DNA of 64,000 nt from Sphingomonas sp. LT1P40 (GCF_036663835.1 NZ_JAXOJT010000001.1:1674001-1738000), one strand, 5' to 3'; positions 44,797 to 55,406 are shown, numbered from the stretch's first letter. Notes: a model not told the origin generated them from the letters alone. Numbers and translations: made by a program.

Positions 44797-44922
44797 GCTG
44801 ACGTCGCCTGCGACGGATATTTGGGCCTCCGGGCTCCTCTTTGTCCCTTTCTTGCCTCACCGAAGCCGGGATGCGCCGCTGTTGGCGCATGCCCGTCATA
44901 CATGGGACAAAGGATACCCATC
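44797..44922 (+). promoter_or_regulatory. structured 5' leader masking the ribosome binding site
   Basis: CTTTGTCCC (44839-44847) is the exact complement of GGGACAAAG (44904-44912), which includes the first half of the AAAGGA ribosome binding site (44909-44914). Between them is an inner stem around ATGCGCC/GGCGCAT (44870-44890). The fold would hide the translation start at one temperature and expose it at another, as in other cold-shock mRNAs. The boundary depends on the inferred transcription start. Confidence 0.5.
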
Positions 44923-45129
44923 ATGATCACCGGAACCGTAAAATTCTTCAATCCTGACAAGGGCTATGGCTTCATCGCACCGGAAGACGGCAGCGGCGAC
45001 GCGTTCGTGCACATCTCGGCTGTCGAGCGTGCGGGCATGAACACCCTCGATAAGGACCAGCGCGTTTCGTACGAGCTGGAAACCGATCGTCGTGGCAAGA
45101 CCTCGGCTGTCAACCTTCAGAGCGCATAA
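44923..45129 (+). CDS. cold-shock protein, CspA family
   Basis: A 68-residue single cold-shock domain with TGTVKFFNPDKGYGFI (RNP1) and DAFVHISAVE (RNP2). It binds single-stranded RNA and acts as an RNA chaperone in the cytoplasm. ATG 44923 has AAAGGA eight bases upstream; an in-frame ATG at 44716 would add 69 unrelated residues and is rejected. It has its own promoter, structured leader and terminator. Confidence 0.97.
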   Translation: MITGTVKFFNPDKGYGFIAPEDGSGDAFVHISAVERAGMNTLDKDQRVSYELETDRRGKTSAVNLQSA

Positions 45130-45145
45130 GCGCTAAAACAGATTG

Positions 45146-45175
45146 GGGGGTGTCCGAAAGGGCGCCCCCTTTTCT
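45146..45175 (+). terminator. rho-independent terminator of cold-shock gene
   Basis: A ten-pair stem with two G-U pairs: GGGGGTGTCC (45146-45155), loop GAAA and GGGCGCCCCC (45160-45169), followed by TTTTCTT. It starts 17 bp after the cold-shock stop codon. Confidence 0.9.
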
Positions 45176-45203
45176 TGCCCCCCTCTTGCGACCGGAGATT
45201 TCC

Positions 45204-45422
45204 ATGTCCAGAGCGATCAATATCAACGCAACACCAGAACATGTGACCGCCACCTGCGCCAAGCGCAACGTGCCGATCAGCGCGATCGAGAGCCTGTCTT
45301 CAGGCGGAACGCGTGTTGTCATGAACAACATGGATGATACGGCGATCATCACCAAGGCCTATGGGTCGAAGGTCATCACCGGTACAGTAACCCGCGCACG
45401 GACCCGTTTGGGTCAGCCGTAA
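45204..45422 (+). CDS. small basic protein of unknown function
   Basis: A 72-residue protein with ATPEHVTATCAKRNVPISAIESLSSGG and a basic C-terminus ending TRARTRLGQP. CGGAGAT lies upstream of ATG 45204. It has a single Cys and no recognised domain; alternating strand-like segments suggest a compact nucleic-acid-binding fold, which is only a guess. It follows the cold-shock gene terminator by 28 bp and precedes another small basic protein, so the trio may respond together. Confidence 0.75.
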   Translation: MSRAININATPEHVTATCAKRNVPISAIESLSSGGTRVVMNNMDDTAIITKAYGSKVITGTVTRARTRLGQP

Positions 45423-45441
45423 GCGGCAGGAGAACGAACAT

Positions 45442-45801
45442 ATGGCAGCGTATAAAGAACCGAGTTTCAACGAACGTACGGCACTCGCCGCAAAAGCTCG
45501 GGAAAAGGCCCTTGCCAAACTAAAGGCGAAACCGCCGATCGACCCCGCTGAAGTGGCCGCACGCGCCGCCCGGGCCGCCGAACGCGAAGCCGCCGCCGCC
45601 GAAAAGCGCGAAGCCGTCAAGCGTGCGCGCGAAGAAGCCGCCGAAGCCAAGCGCATCGCCGCAGAGGAAGCCGCCGAAGCCAAGGCTGCGGCCGAACGCG
45701 CTGCATCGTCGATGCCGGTCATCGACGCCGCTGCGCTGGAATCCGCGCGCAAGGCTGCACGCGACGCGCGTTACGCTGCGCGGAAGAATCGGAAGAAGTA
45801 A
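45442..45801 (+). CDS. small helical Ala/Lys/Glu-rich protein (DUF6481-like)
   Basis: A 119-residue, highly charged protein: after MAAYKEPSFNERTALAAKAREKAL comes a long uninterrupted helix of AREKA, EAAEAK and similar repeats (~40-90), probably coiled-coil, then a basic tail (YAARKNRKK). The start resembles DUF6481 proteins found widely in sphingomonads; function unknown. It is 19 bp after the preceding small gene, probably in the same transcript. Confidence 0.8.
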   Translation: MAAYKEPSFNERTALAAKAREKALAKLKAKPPIDPAEVAARAARAAEREAAAAEKREAVKRAREEAAEAKRIAAEEAAEAKAAAERAASSMPVIDAAALESARKAARDARYAARKNRKK

Positions 45802-45855
45802 TCGTCAGGCCGCTGCGTCGGTTAAGACTATGATGACTTCAGCTTGAACAAACTT

Positions 45856-45936
45856 CGTCACCCCGGGCTTGACCCGGGGTCCCGCTTCTTCGACCGGTGG
45901 TCATTAGCGGGACCCCGGGTCAAGCCCGGGGTGACG
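45856..45936. repeat. perfect 31-bp inverted repeat between convergent genes
   Basis: The arms (45856-45886 and 45906-45936) are exact reverse complements around a 19-base loop; each contains the palindrome-like GGGCTTGACCCGGGG core common in alphaproteobacterial intergenic repeats. It lies between the convergent helical protein gene and guaB, so it can act as a two-way transcription stop. Confidence 0.9.
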
Positions 45937-45982
45937 GGGAAATCGGTGTAATGTTATCGCGCCATAAAGCGCCGCCCTCACC

Positions 45983-47840
<1,858 letters not shown>

Positions 47841-47844
<4 letters not shown>

Positions 47845-48677
47845 GCCCCAGTCCCTGCCCGCGCCAGCAACGCTTTCGCCTGATCGACGTGCATCTCCTC
47901 GATCATTGCGTCCTTATATCGCTCAGCCCCGCCGCTCGCCGCCGCGATCAGCGCGCGCGCCTCCTCCAGTTCCGCCTCGGTCGGATCGAACGCCGCGCGG
48001 GCGATGTCGATCTGGTTCGGGTGGATCAGCGATTTGCCGTCGAAGCCCAGCAAGCGCCCCTCGGCGCATTCCGCCGCGAGTCCCTCGGCATCGTCCAGCC
48101 GATTGAACACCCCGTCCAGCGCCCAGATCTCCCGCCCGCGCGCCGCCAGCACGACCAGCTGCAGCGCCAGCGCCATTTGCGCGCGGCCAGCAGCGGGCGG
48201 CAGCTTCAGCGATGCGGCAAGGTCGTTGGTCCCCACGATCAGTCCCGCCATCTGCGTGCCCCAACCGCTTGATTCCACGCTGGCGATCGTGCCGACATTC
48301 ATCACCCCCGCAGCGGTTTCGATCATCGCCAGAACCGGCTTTCCCGAGCGATAGCCGGCCTTGATCACCGTATCGGCCTTTTCGACCTTTGGGACGATGA
48401 CATGGGTCGCGGCGGATCGCTTTACCGCCTTCAGATCCGCTTTATGGTGATCGCTGTCCTCGGCGTTCACGCGGATGCCGACGGGGCGGTCGCCGAACAT
48501 CCCCGCCGCCGCCTTTGCCGCCTCCCGCGCGGCCTCCTTGTCCTCGGCCTTCACCGCATCCTCCAGATCGAGGATAATCATGTCCGCCGCCAGCCCGCGC
48601 GCCTTTTCGATCGCGCGCGGGTTGGATGCGGGCAGGAACAACGCGGTGCGCGGGGCGGCGTAAATGACTTTGCTCAT
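47841..48677 (-). CDS. CitE-like CoA-ester lyase (HpcH/HpaI family)
   Basis: A 278-residue TIM-barrel enzyme with RTALFLPASNPRAIEKARGLAADMIILDLEDAV, VIVPKVEKADTV, the metal-binding IETAAGVMNVG and GFDGKSLIHPNQI. It matches the citrate lyase beta-like group that includes malyl-CoA, citramalyl-CoA and beta-methylmalyl-CoA lyases or thioesterases. The exact substrate cannot be read from the sequence. It shares a transcript with the small phosphatase downstream. Confidence 0.92.
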
Positions 48678-48723
48678 TCCCGCTCTATGCTAGGATCGGG
48701 CGGATAATTCGAGGGGATATGGC

Positions 48724-49713
48724 ATGGAACTCACGATCGGCGCATTCTTCATCGGGATGCTGCTCGTGCTGATGTACCTGTTCGCCAGCATCAAGATCGT
48801 GCGGCAGGGCTATCACTACACGATCGAGCATTTCGGCCGCTTCACCACCGTCGCGCAGCCGGGGTTCAACCTCTACCCCGCATTCTTCTATCGCGTCGGC
48901 CGCAAGGTGAACATGATGGAGCAGGTGATCGACATTCCGGGTCAGGAAATCATCACCAAGGACAATGCGATGATCTCCACCGACGGGGTGGTGTTCTTCC
49001 AGGTGCTGGATGCCGCCAAGGCCGCTTACGAGGTCAGCGACCTCTATGTGGCGCTGCTTCAGCTGACGACGACGAATTTGCGCACGGTGATGGGCAGCAT
49101 GGACCTCGACGAAACGCTGTCGAAGCGTGATGAGATCAACGCCCGCCTGCTCAATGTGGTAGATCACGCGACGACACCGTGGGGCGTGAAGATCACCCGC
49201 GTCGAGATCAAGGACATCCGCCCGCCCGCCGACATCGTCAACGCGATGGGTCGCCAAATGAAGGCCGAGCGTGAAAAGCGCGCCAACATCCTCGAAGCCG
49301 AGGGTTCGCGCGCATCCGAAATCCTGCGCGCCGAGGGCCAGAAACAGGCCCGCATCCTGGAGGCCGAGGGTCGCAAGGAATCTGCCTTCCGCGACTCCGA
49401 AGCGCGCGAACGCGCCGCCGAGGCCGAAGCCAAGGCGACCGAACTGGTCAGCAACGCGGTCGAGGCCGGATCGGGCCAGGCACTCAATTACTTCATCGCA
49501 CAGAAATATGTCGAAGCGGTCGGCAAATTCGCAACGTCGCCCAATGCCAAGACGATCCTGTTCCCGGTCGAGGCGACGCAGCTGATCGGCACGCTGGGCG
49601 GCATCGGCGAGCTGGCGCGGGAGGCGCTGGGCAACAACCGCACCGATCCCCCCGCCCCAACCAAGCCTGCCCGCGTGCAATCACCCTTCAAGCAGACGCA
49701 GGAGGGCGAATGA
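48724..49713 (+). CDS. SPFH/band 7 membrane protein (QmcA/stomatin-like)
   Basis: A 329-residue protein with an N-terminal membrane helix (GAFFIGMLLVLMYLFASI), an SPFH domain (VRQGYHYTIEHFGRF...QEIITKDNAMISTDGVVFFQVLD...YRV), and a C-terminal Glu/Ala/Arg-rich coiled coil (QMKAEREKRANILEAEGSRA). Such proteins assemble into membrane microdomains and modulate proteases. GAGGGGATATGGC precedes ATG 48724. The adjacent NfeD gene overlaps by 4 bp, a standard pairing for this family. Confidence 0.95.
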   Translation: MELTIGAFFIGMLLVLMYLFASIKIVRQGYHYTIEHFGRFTTVAQPGFNLYPAFFYRVGRKVNMMEQVIDIPGQEIITKDNAMISTDGVVFFQVLDAAKAAYEVSDLYVALLQLTTTNLRTVMGSMDLDETLSKRDEINARLLNVVDHATTPWGVKITRVEIKDIRPPADIVNAMGRQMKAEREKRANILEAEGSRASEILRAEGQKQARILEAEGRKESAFRDSEARERAAEAEAKATELVSNAVEAGSGQALNYFIAQKYVEAVGKFATSPNAKTILFPVEATQLIGTLGGIGELAREALGNNRTDPPAPTKPARVQSPFKQTQEGE

Positions 49714-50165
49714 ACTGGAGCGAACAGGCCGGTTTCATCTGGCTGATCGTCGCGGCGCTGTTCGCGATTTGCGAACTGCTGCTGCCCGGCGTCTATCTCA
49801 CCTTCCTCGCGCTGGGTGCGGCGGCGACCGGCGTGCTGGCGATCTTCTTTCCCGAACTCGGCTCGATCGGCCAGTTCATCAGCTTCGCCGCCTGGTCCAC
49901 GGTGGCGGTCGCGGTCGGAAAACGCTGGTATGGTGCCAACCCCGTGCCGAGCAGCGACCCCGACCTCAACAATCGCGCCGCCCGCATGATCGGGCAGTCT
50001 GTGACGGTGGTCGATGCGATTGCCGACGGCACTGGCCGGGTGCGCGTGGGCGATGGCGAATGGCCAGCGCAGGGACCGGACGTAGCCGCCGGTGAGAAGG
50101 CGCGCATCGTCGAAGTGCGCGGGGGGGTGGTGGTCGTCGAGGTGGTGAAGGCGATAACAGAATGA
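49710..50165 (+). CDS. NfeD-family membrane protein
   Basis: A 151-residue protein with two to three membrane helices (FIWLIVAALFAICELLLPGVYLTFLALGAAATGVLAIFF and the next segment in short form) and a C-terminal OB-fold domain (GQSVTVVDAIADGTGRVRVGDGEWPA). It lacks the N-terminal protease domain of long NfeD, so it is the short type that partners SPFH proteins. It is coupled by ATGA on both sides, to the SPFH gene and to the next gene. Confidence 0.93.
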   Translation: MNWSEQAGFIWLIVAALFAICELLLPGVYLTFLALGAAATGVLAIFFPELGSIGQFISFAAWSTVAVAVGKRWYGANPVPSSDPDLNNRAARMIGQSVTVVDAIADGTGRVRVGDGEWPAQGPDVAAGEKARIVEVRGGVVVVEVVKAITE

Positions 50166-50782
50166 CCTTGTGGGGGCTGTTGCCGATGCTTGCGCTGCTC
50201 GCGCTTGGGCAGCAGCCGCCGACATCTCCCGCTGCTAGTCCCGATAGCGGCTATTTCCCGCCTGATCTTGTCAGCCCGGCATGCGCGCGGGGCAAGGCAA
50301 AGCCCGTCAGTGATTTCAGCAAGTCATGGTATTCGCAGCAGTTGAAGGCAGCGAATGAACCCTCGCTTTTGACGCCCTCGAAATCGGGTGCCGTGACACT
50401 CCGCTTCACTTGGCTGCGTTCATTTCATGCGCCGGTGTTCGTCCGCGTCGAAGGCTGGGGTTCGTCGAAGCAGCGTCTTGTGGCGACTGAATTGGCCGGA
50501 CGGGGAGGCTATTCACCGGGGCCGCTCAGCCGGCGGATCGAACGTAAGCTAACCCGGGCAGAGGTCGCCGCGTTGAGCCAACTCTGGTCGCGTGCGGATC
50601 CTTTCACACACGCGTCACCTCCCTGCATCTCCCAAATGGATGGAGCGCAATGGATCATCGAGACCGGCGGTGCCAACGGATATCGCTTTATTGACAGGCA
50701 GAGCCCCGATGCGGGTCCGGTGCGGGAGGTCGGGCTGGCCCTTCTCACGCTGACCGGATGGGATGTCGGCGCCGTTTATTGA
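50162..50782 (+). CDS. exported protein of unknown function
   Basis: A 206-residue protein beginning with a hydrophobic signal (MTLWGLLPMLALLALGQQ), then a region with two Cys (~41 and ~160), a strand-rich centre and a final LTLTGWDVGAVY. No motif is recognised. The ATGA overlap with the NfeD gene places it in the SPFH-NfeD transcript, which hints at a periplasmic partner, but this is inference from position only. Confidence 0.75.
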   Translation: MTLWGLLPMLALLALGQQPPTSPAASPDSGYFPPDLVSPACARGKAKPVSDFSKSWYSQQLKAANEPSLLTPSKSGAVTLRFTWLRSFHAPVFVRVEGWGSSKQRLVATELAGRGGYSPGPLSRRIERKLTRAEVAALSQLWSRADPFTHASPPCISQMDGAQWIIETGGANGYRFIDRQSPDAGPVREVGLALLTLTGWDVGAVY

Positions 50783-50867
50783 TCCGGCTCGTCAGCGCGG
50801 ATTTGCCGAGTTGAACGCCCTCTCGTAGAGACGGATTGTCATCACCTCCCTGTTGTTCGGAGTTCCC

Positions 50868-52688
50868 ATGCATCCCACCCGCCGCCAGTTTCTCGCCTCC
50901 ACCACCACGCTGGCGACGCTGCCGCTCCTTCCCGGCTGTGCCTTTGGCCAGACCGCGTCGCCCGGCGATGCAGCGGCGGAAAAGCTGCTCGCCGCGTCGG
51001 CCGAACAATTGCTGATCGATGTGCCCGAAAGCGCAACGCAGCTGGGGATCGACAAGGGCGAGCGCGCACATCTACGCTCGGCGCTGGAAAATCGCAGCAT
51101 CGCGGGCAAGGAAAAGGTCGCCGCCGGCCTGCGCGCGCGCGTCGCCGAACTCAAGGCACTTGACCCGAAATCGCTCAGCCCGGTGATGCAAACCAATGTC
51201 GATGCCGTGCGCACCGCGTTCGAGAACGCGATCGACGGCTTTGCTTTCGGTTATGGCGATGTCGCGGTCGGCGGGTGGCGCAACGCACCTTATGTCGTCG
51301 TGCAGAATGTCGGCGGCTATCTCGACACGCCGCGCTTCCTAGATAACGAGCATAAGGTCGAGAAAACCGCCGACGCCGCCAGCTGGCTCACGCGCTTCGA
51401 CGCCTATGCCGGACAGCTGGATGGCGAGACCGAGCGGTTAAAGATCGCTCATGACAAGGGCGTCATCGCCCCCGATTTCCTGCTCGACAAATGCCTGAAG
51501 CAAATCGCGCTGACCCGCGGCAGCGATGCCGGCAAGTGGGAGATCGTCAGCAACTTCACCAACCAATATGTCGTCAGCGGGACCGAAGCGGCGGAGGCGG
51601 CGAAGATCGCGGCGGGCAAGATCGCCCCCGCGCTGGAACGCCAGATCGAGGAGTTGAAGCGCCATCGCGCCAAGGCGACCAGCGACGCGGGCGTGTGGAA
51701 ATTCCCGGATGGCGAGGCCTATTACGCCTGGGCCTTGCACGCAGCGACCACCACGACGCTGACGCCGGATCAGGTCCACAAGACGGGTCTGGAGGAGCTG
51801 AAAATGCTCCAGTCGGAGATGGACGTCATCCTAAAGAAGGAAGGGTTCAGCAAGGGCACCGTCGGCGAGCGCATGACTGCGTTGGGCAAGGACGAGCGCT
51901 ACCTCTATCCGGACAATGATGCGGGCCGCGCCGAAATCCTCGCCTATATGACCAAGACGATTCAGGACATGCGCGCGAAGATGCCACAGGCGTTTCACAC
52001 GCTGGTGAAGGGCAATGTCGAGGTGAAACGCCTGCCACTGGCCGAGGAGCCGGGGGCACCGGGTGCCTATGGCGGCGCGGGGGCGATCGACGGATCGACG
52101 CCGGGCCGGGTGTGGCTGAACCTGCGCACCACGCATCTGCACAGCAAGTTCGGCCTCGCCACCCTCGCCTATCACGAAGGCATCCCCGGCCATGCGTGGC
52201 AGGGCGAATATACGTTCAAGCTCCCGCTGGTCCGCTCGCTGCTCTCGTTCAACGCCTATACCGAGGGCTGGGCGCTCTATGCCGAACAGCTTGGCGCGGA
52301 GCTGGGTGCCTATGCCGAAAGCCCGGTCGGGCGGCTGGGCTATCTCCAGTCCCTCGCCTTCCGCGCGTGCCGACTGGTAGTGGACACCGGGCTGCATTCC
52401 AAGAAATGGACCCGCGCGCAGGCGATCGACTGGTTCGCCACGTCCAACGGATCGTCGGTCGAGGAAGTCAGCGGCGAGGTCGATCGTTACTGCTCATGGC
52501 CGGGTCAGGCGTGCGGCTACAAGCTGGGCCACACCCAGATCAACACGCTGCGCACCAAGACGCAAAAGGCGCTGGGCAGCCGTTACGATTTCAGGGCGTT
52601 CAACGACGCCGTGGTACTGGGCGGCAGCGTCCCGCTGACCGTGCTGGAGCATGTCATCGACCGCCATATCGCGGCGCGGAAGGCGTAA
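50868..52688 (+). CDS. DUF885-family putative metallo-hydrolase, Tat-exported
   Basis: A 606-residue protein. The N-terminus TRRQFLAS followed by a hydrophobic stretch is a Tat signal, with LPGC suggesting possible lipid attachment at Cys24. The C-terminal half has YHEGIPGHAWQGEY, a modified HExxH-type zinc motif, and NAYTEGWALYAEQLG supplying further Glu ligands; this is the DUF885 pattern distantly related to M3/carboxypeptidase Taq-like folds. It probably acts as a periplasmic peptidase or amidase. ATG 50868 follows CGGAG; a TTG at 50853 is less likely. Confidence 0.9.
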   Translation: MHPTRRQFLASTTTLATLPLLPGCAFGQTASPGDAAAEKLLAASAEQLLIDVPESATQLGIDKGERAHLRSALENRSIAGKEKVAAGLRARVAELKALDPKSLSPVMQTNVDAVRTAFENAIDGFAFGYGDVAVGGWRNAPYVVVQNVGGYLDTPRFLDNEHKVEKTADAASWLTRFDAYAGQLDGETERLKIAHDKGVIAPDFLLDKCLKQIALTRGSDAGKWEIVSNFTNQYVVSGTEAAEAAKIAAGKIAPALERQIEELKRHRAKATSDAGVWKFPDGEAYYAWALHAATTTTLTPDQVHKTGLEELKMLQSEMDVILKKEGFSKGTVGERMTALGKDERYLYPDNDAGRAEILAYMTKTIQDMRAKMPQAFHTLVKGNVEVKRLPLAEEPGAPGAYGGAGAIDGSTPGRVWLNLRTTHLHSKFGLATLAYHEGIPGHAWQGEYTFKLPLVRSLLSFNAYTEGWALYAEQLGAELGAYAESPVGRLGYLQSLAFRACRLVVDTGLHSKKWTRAQAIDWFATSNGSSVEEVSGEVDRYCSWPGQACGYKLGHTQINTLRTKTQKALGSRYDFRAFNDAVVLGGSVPLTVLEHVIDRHIAARKA

Positions 52689-52695
52689 TACACCA

Positions 52696-52725
52696 CCGTC
52701 ACCCCCGCCTTCGCGGGGGTGACGG
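52696..52725. terminator. bidirectional hairpin between convergent genes
   Basis: Perfect 13-bp arms CCGTCACCCCCGC (52696-52708) and GCGGGGGTGACGG (52713-52725) with a CTTC loop. It lies between the convergent DUF885 and chrA genes, 8 and 13 bp from their stops. The GTCACCCC core resembles one copy of the repeat at 45856-45936 and so it may belong to that intergenic family. Confidence 0.7.
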
Positions 52726-52737
52726 GGTAGGGTTCGG

Positions 52738-54099
52738 CTACGCCAGCCCCGCCAGCCGCAGTGCCACCCCCGCACCCGCCGCCAGCGCCAGCACCGTGAA
52801 CACCCCAAGCTTCAACCGAAACACCGCGACGATCGCCGCCAGCGTCAGCACCGCCGTCCACGGATCGATGCTCGTCAGCACCGGCAGGTCGAACCGCACC
52901 GGCCCCGCCACCACCGGCACGACTTGCCGGAACACGGCGTGAATCGCGAACCACAAGGCAAGGTTCAGGATCACCCCCACCACCGCCGCCGTGATCGCCG
53001 ACAGCGCGCCCGCCAGCGCTGCATTCCCGCGCATCCGCTCGATGAACGGCGCGCCCAGAAATATCCACAGGAAGCATGGCGCGAACGTCACCCAGGTCGC
53101 CAGCAGCCCGCCCAGCGTCCCCGCCATCAGCGGCGACAGTATCCCCGGATCGCGATACGCGCCGAGAAAGCCGACGAATTGCAGCACCATGATGAGCGGC
53201 CCCGGCGTTGTTTCCGCCATGCCCAGCCCGTCGAGCATCTCGCCCGGTTTCAGCCAGCCATAATTTTCCACCGCCTGCTGCGCGACATAGGCGAGCACGG
53301 CATAGGCCCCGCCGAACGTCACCATCGCCATCTTGGCAAAGAAGATCGCGATCTGGCTGAAGACATGATCGGGGCCGAACGCGATCAGCAATGCGGCGAT
53401 CGGCAACAGCCACAACGCCAGCCACAAACTGACGTCGAACAACACGCCCCGCCAGCGCGGCCGCGCATGATCGGGCAGGTCCGCGCCCAGCAGCGTATCG
53501 GCATCGGCGACGCCCGCCCCGCCGCCACCATGCCCGCCGCCAGCAAAGGCATGGCTTCCGCGACGCCCCGCCAGCCACCCGATCACCGCCGCGCCCAGCA
53601 CGATCACCGGGAACGGTACGTCCAGAAAAAAGATCAGCAGGAACGCCGCCGCCGCGAGCAACTTCGCCGCGTTGGACTTCAGCGCGCGCCCGCCGATGCG
53701 GATCACCGCTTGCAACACGATCGCCAGCACCGCCGCCTTCAGCCCCAGGAACAGGCCCGCGACCACGCCGCTGGTGCCGTACAGAACATAGATCCAGCTC
53801 AGCGCCATGATCGCCACCGCACCGGGCAGGATGAAAAGGCCGCCCGCGATCAGCCCGCCGACGCGCTTGTGCAGCAGCCAGCCGATATAGGTCGCCAGCT
53901 GCTGCGCCTCCGGCCCCGGCAACAGCATGCAGAAATTGAGCGCGTGGAGGAAGCGCTGCTCCCCGATCCAGCGCTTCTCGTCGACCAGGATGCGATGCAT
54001 CACCGCGATCTGTCCGGCCGGGCCGCCGAACGACAGCGCCGCGATCCGCAGCCACACCCGCGTCGCCTCGCCCAGCGAGACCGGTGCCACCGCGCTCAC
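52738..54099 (-). CDS. chrA: chromate transporter ChrA (two-domain)
   Basis: A 453-residue membrane protein made of two homologous halves. Each half starts with an F.(R/K)M...FGG motif (LRIAALSFGGPAGQIAVMHR and FAKMAMVTFGGAYAVLAYV) and has LPGPEAQQLATYIG or TTPGPLIMVLQFVG. This is the CHR long-chain type, which exports chromate using the proton gradient. A His/Gly-rich linker separates the halves. It is co-translated with chrB through an ATGA overlap at 54096-54099. Confidence 0.95.
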   Translation of the reverse strand: MSAVAPVSLGEATRVWLRIAALSFGGPAGQIAVMHRILVDEKRWIGEQRFLHALNFCMLLPGPEAQQLATYIGWLLHKRVGGLIAGGLFILPGAVAIMALSWIYVLYGTSGVVAGLFLGLKAAVLAIVLQAVIRIGGRALKSNAAKLLAAAAFLLIFFLDVPFPVIVLGAAVIGWLAGRRGSHAFAGGGHGGGGAGVADADTLLGADLPDHARPRWRGVLFDVSLWLALWLLPIAALLIAFGPDHVFSQIAIFFAKMAMVTFGGAYAVLAYVAQQAVENYGWLKPGEMLDGLGMAETTPGPLIMVLQFVGFLGAYRDPGILSPLMAGTLGGLLATWVTFAPCFLWIFLGAPFIERMRGNAALAGALSAITAAVVGVILNLALWFAIHAVFRQVVPVVAGPVRFDLPVLTSIDPWTAVLTLAAIVAVFRLKLGVFTVLALAAGAGVALRLAGLA

Positions 54100-54887
54100 G
54101 CCTTGGCTCCGCGCGGCTGGTGCGAGGTCCAGTCATGCTTCTCGTCGCGCGCATCGCGCGCCCAGCGGAACAGCGCGTCATACATCGCCATCCCCGCCTC
54201 CAGCTGCACATGATCGTCGGCATGCAGCCGCGACAGGCCGAGCGATATGGCGAGCAACCCCGCCGCTTCCGGTGCGATATCGGGCCGTGCGGTGTCAGCA
54301 CCCCGCACGATCGGCGCGAGTGCCTCCAGCGCCGCGATCGCGGACAGGCCCAACCCGTCGATCATCGCATCGAAGGTGCAGAGATCGCCTTCATGCGTCC
54401 AGCGCACGCCTTCTCCCACCACGTCGAACGCCGCCGCGCCCGTCTCGGCCGCCACCGCCGCGACTTCGCCGGGCGCGACGAACAGGATCACGGCATGGGG
54501 ATCGACGAAGCGGCGGATCAGCCACGGACAGGCGATACGATCGACCTTCGGACGGCTGCGCGTGACCCACAGGGTCCGGTCCGCGCCGTCGCGCACCAGC
54601 GCCGCCTCCGGCACCAGCGGCAGTCCCGCCGCCGCCCATCCGGCATGTCCCCCCTCCAGTGCCTCGGCAGCGATGCCATCGTACCGCAACCGCGCGGCAG
54701 CGGCGTGCGCCGCCGCGCCGCCAGTCTCGTCGATCACCACCGCGCGCCCTTCGCCGGGCAAACGGCGCGTCGCACCGGGGATGCGCGCGTCGGCACCGGG
54801 CGCGCGCACGTCGATCAGCGACGGCGCGGCGGGCGTGCCAATCAGGCGGGCAAGCGTAGTTGGGGATATGGTGTCTGGTGCAGGCAT
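54096..54887 (-). CDS. chrB: chromate resistance protein ChrB with degenerate rhodanese domain
   Basis: A 263-residue protein. The N-terminal ~115 residues have a rhodanese fold (PSLIDVRAPGADARIPGATR, LEGGHAGWAAAGLPLV), but the active-site Cys is missing: the strand ends in VVIDETGG. The C-terminal half is the ChrB domain (RSRPKVDRIACPWLIRRFVDP, FDVVGEGVRWTHEGDLCTFD), known as a chromate-responsive regulator or accessory protein. AAGGACG precedes ATG 54887. First gene of chrB-chrA. Confidence 0.9.
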   Translation of the reverse strand: MPAPDTISPTTLARLIGTPAAPSLIDVRAPGADARIPGATRRLPGEGRAVVIDETGGAAAHAAAARLRYDGIAAEALEGGHAGWAAAGLPLVPEAALVRDGADRTLWVTRSRPKVDRIACPWLIRRFVDPHAVILFVAPGEVAAVAAETGAAAFDVVGEGVRWTHEGDLCTFDAMIDGLGLSAIAALEALAPIVRGADTARPDIAPEAAGLLAISLGLSRLHADDHVQLEAGMAMYDALFRWARDARDEKHDWTSHQPRGAKA

Positions 54888-54975
54888 GGTGCGTCCTTGA
54901 AGATCGTTCGGACGCGACACTTTGGCTGACGCCTCATGGGGAGATCGCTGGTCCCCATCGGCCGTGAATGGCCGC

Positions 54976-55003
54976 GCCGCCCGCTTGCTGTCAAGCGGGC
55001 GGC
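54976..55003. terminator. strong hairpin after small-gene stop
   Basis: Perfect 12-bp arms GCCGCCCGCTTG (54976-54987) and CAAGCGGGCGGC (54992-55003) with loop CTGT, 10 bp beyond the stop codon of the minus-strand gene at 55014. No T tract follows on that strand, so termination may depend on Rho or the structure may only protect the mRNA end. Confidence 0.55.
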
Positions 55004-55013
55004 ACTAAAAGCC

Positions 55014-55370
55014 TTACTTCTTGCCGAAGAAGCCGGACGCCAGCCCGGTGAGGTCGTTGAGCGGATTGCCGTCACCGTCGCGGTCGAGCATGCCCATGAT
55101 GCCGCCCGCGCCGTCCTGCTGGATCATGCCCGCAAATTTGCCGAGCGAGCCTTCGCCGCCGATCTGCGCGATCAGTTCTTGCACCTTGTCGATCGGCAGG
55201 CCGGTGGCCGCTGCGGTCCCTTCGGCGGTGTCGCCTTGCATCTGATGCTGCTGCGCCAGCGACTGGATCGCCGATTCGACATGCTCGGGCGACAGGCCGA
55301 CCTTCGCCGCCAAGTTGGTGACGGTCGCGTTTCCAGACACTTGACCGAGAATGCTGTCGAGTATGCTCAT
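55014..55370 (-). CDS. small helical protein of unknown function (YidB/DUF937-like)
   Basis: A 118-residue, Ala/Gly/Gln-rich protein: MSILDSILGQVSGN, LAAKVGLSPEHVESAIQSLAQQ, a helical central part, and LDRDGDGNPLNDLTGLASGFFGKK at the end. The pattern of a two-helix N-terminus plus a Gly-rich tail is like the DUF937/YidB family. The DRDGDGNP segment resembles a degenerate calcium-binding loop. Function unknown. The next upstream gene on the same strand starts a new pair. Confidence 0.8.
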   Translation of the reverse strand: MSILDSILGQVSGNATVTNLAAKVGLSPEHVESAIQSLAQQHQMQGDTAEGTAAATGLPIDKVQELIAQIGGEGSLGKFAGMIQQDGAGGIMGMLDRDGDGNPLNDLTGLASGFFGKK

Positions 55371-55406
55371 ATCGCCGTTCCTTCGCTGGAAAGTTCGGCG
55401 ATCAGG

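Noticed and set aside
44716-44922. Extended N-terminus for the cold-shock protein from ATG 44716
   Set aside because: The extra 69 residues are unrelated to the family and the region contains a promoter and leader; the family start at 44923 has its own ribosome binding site.
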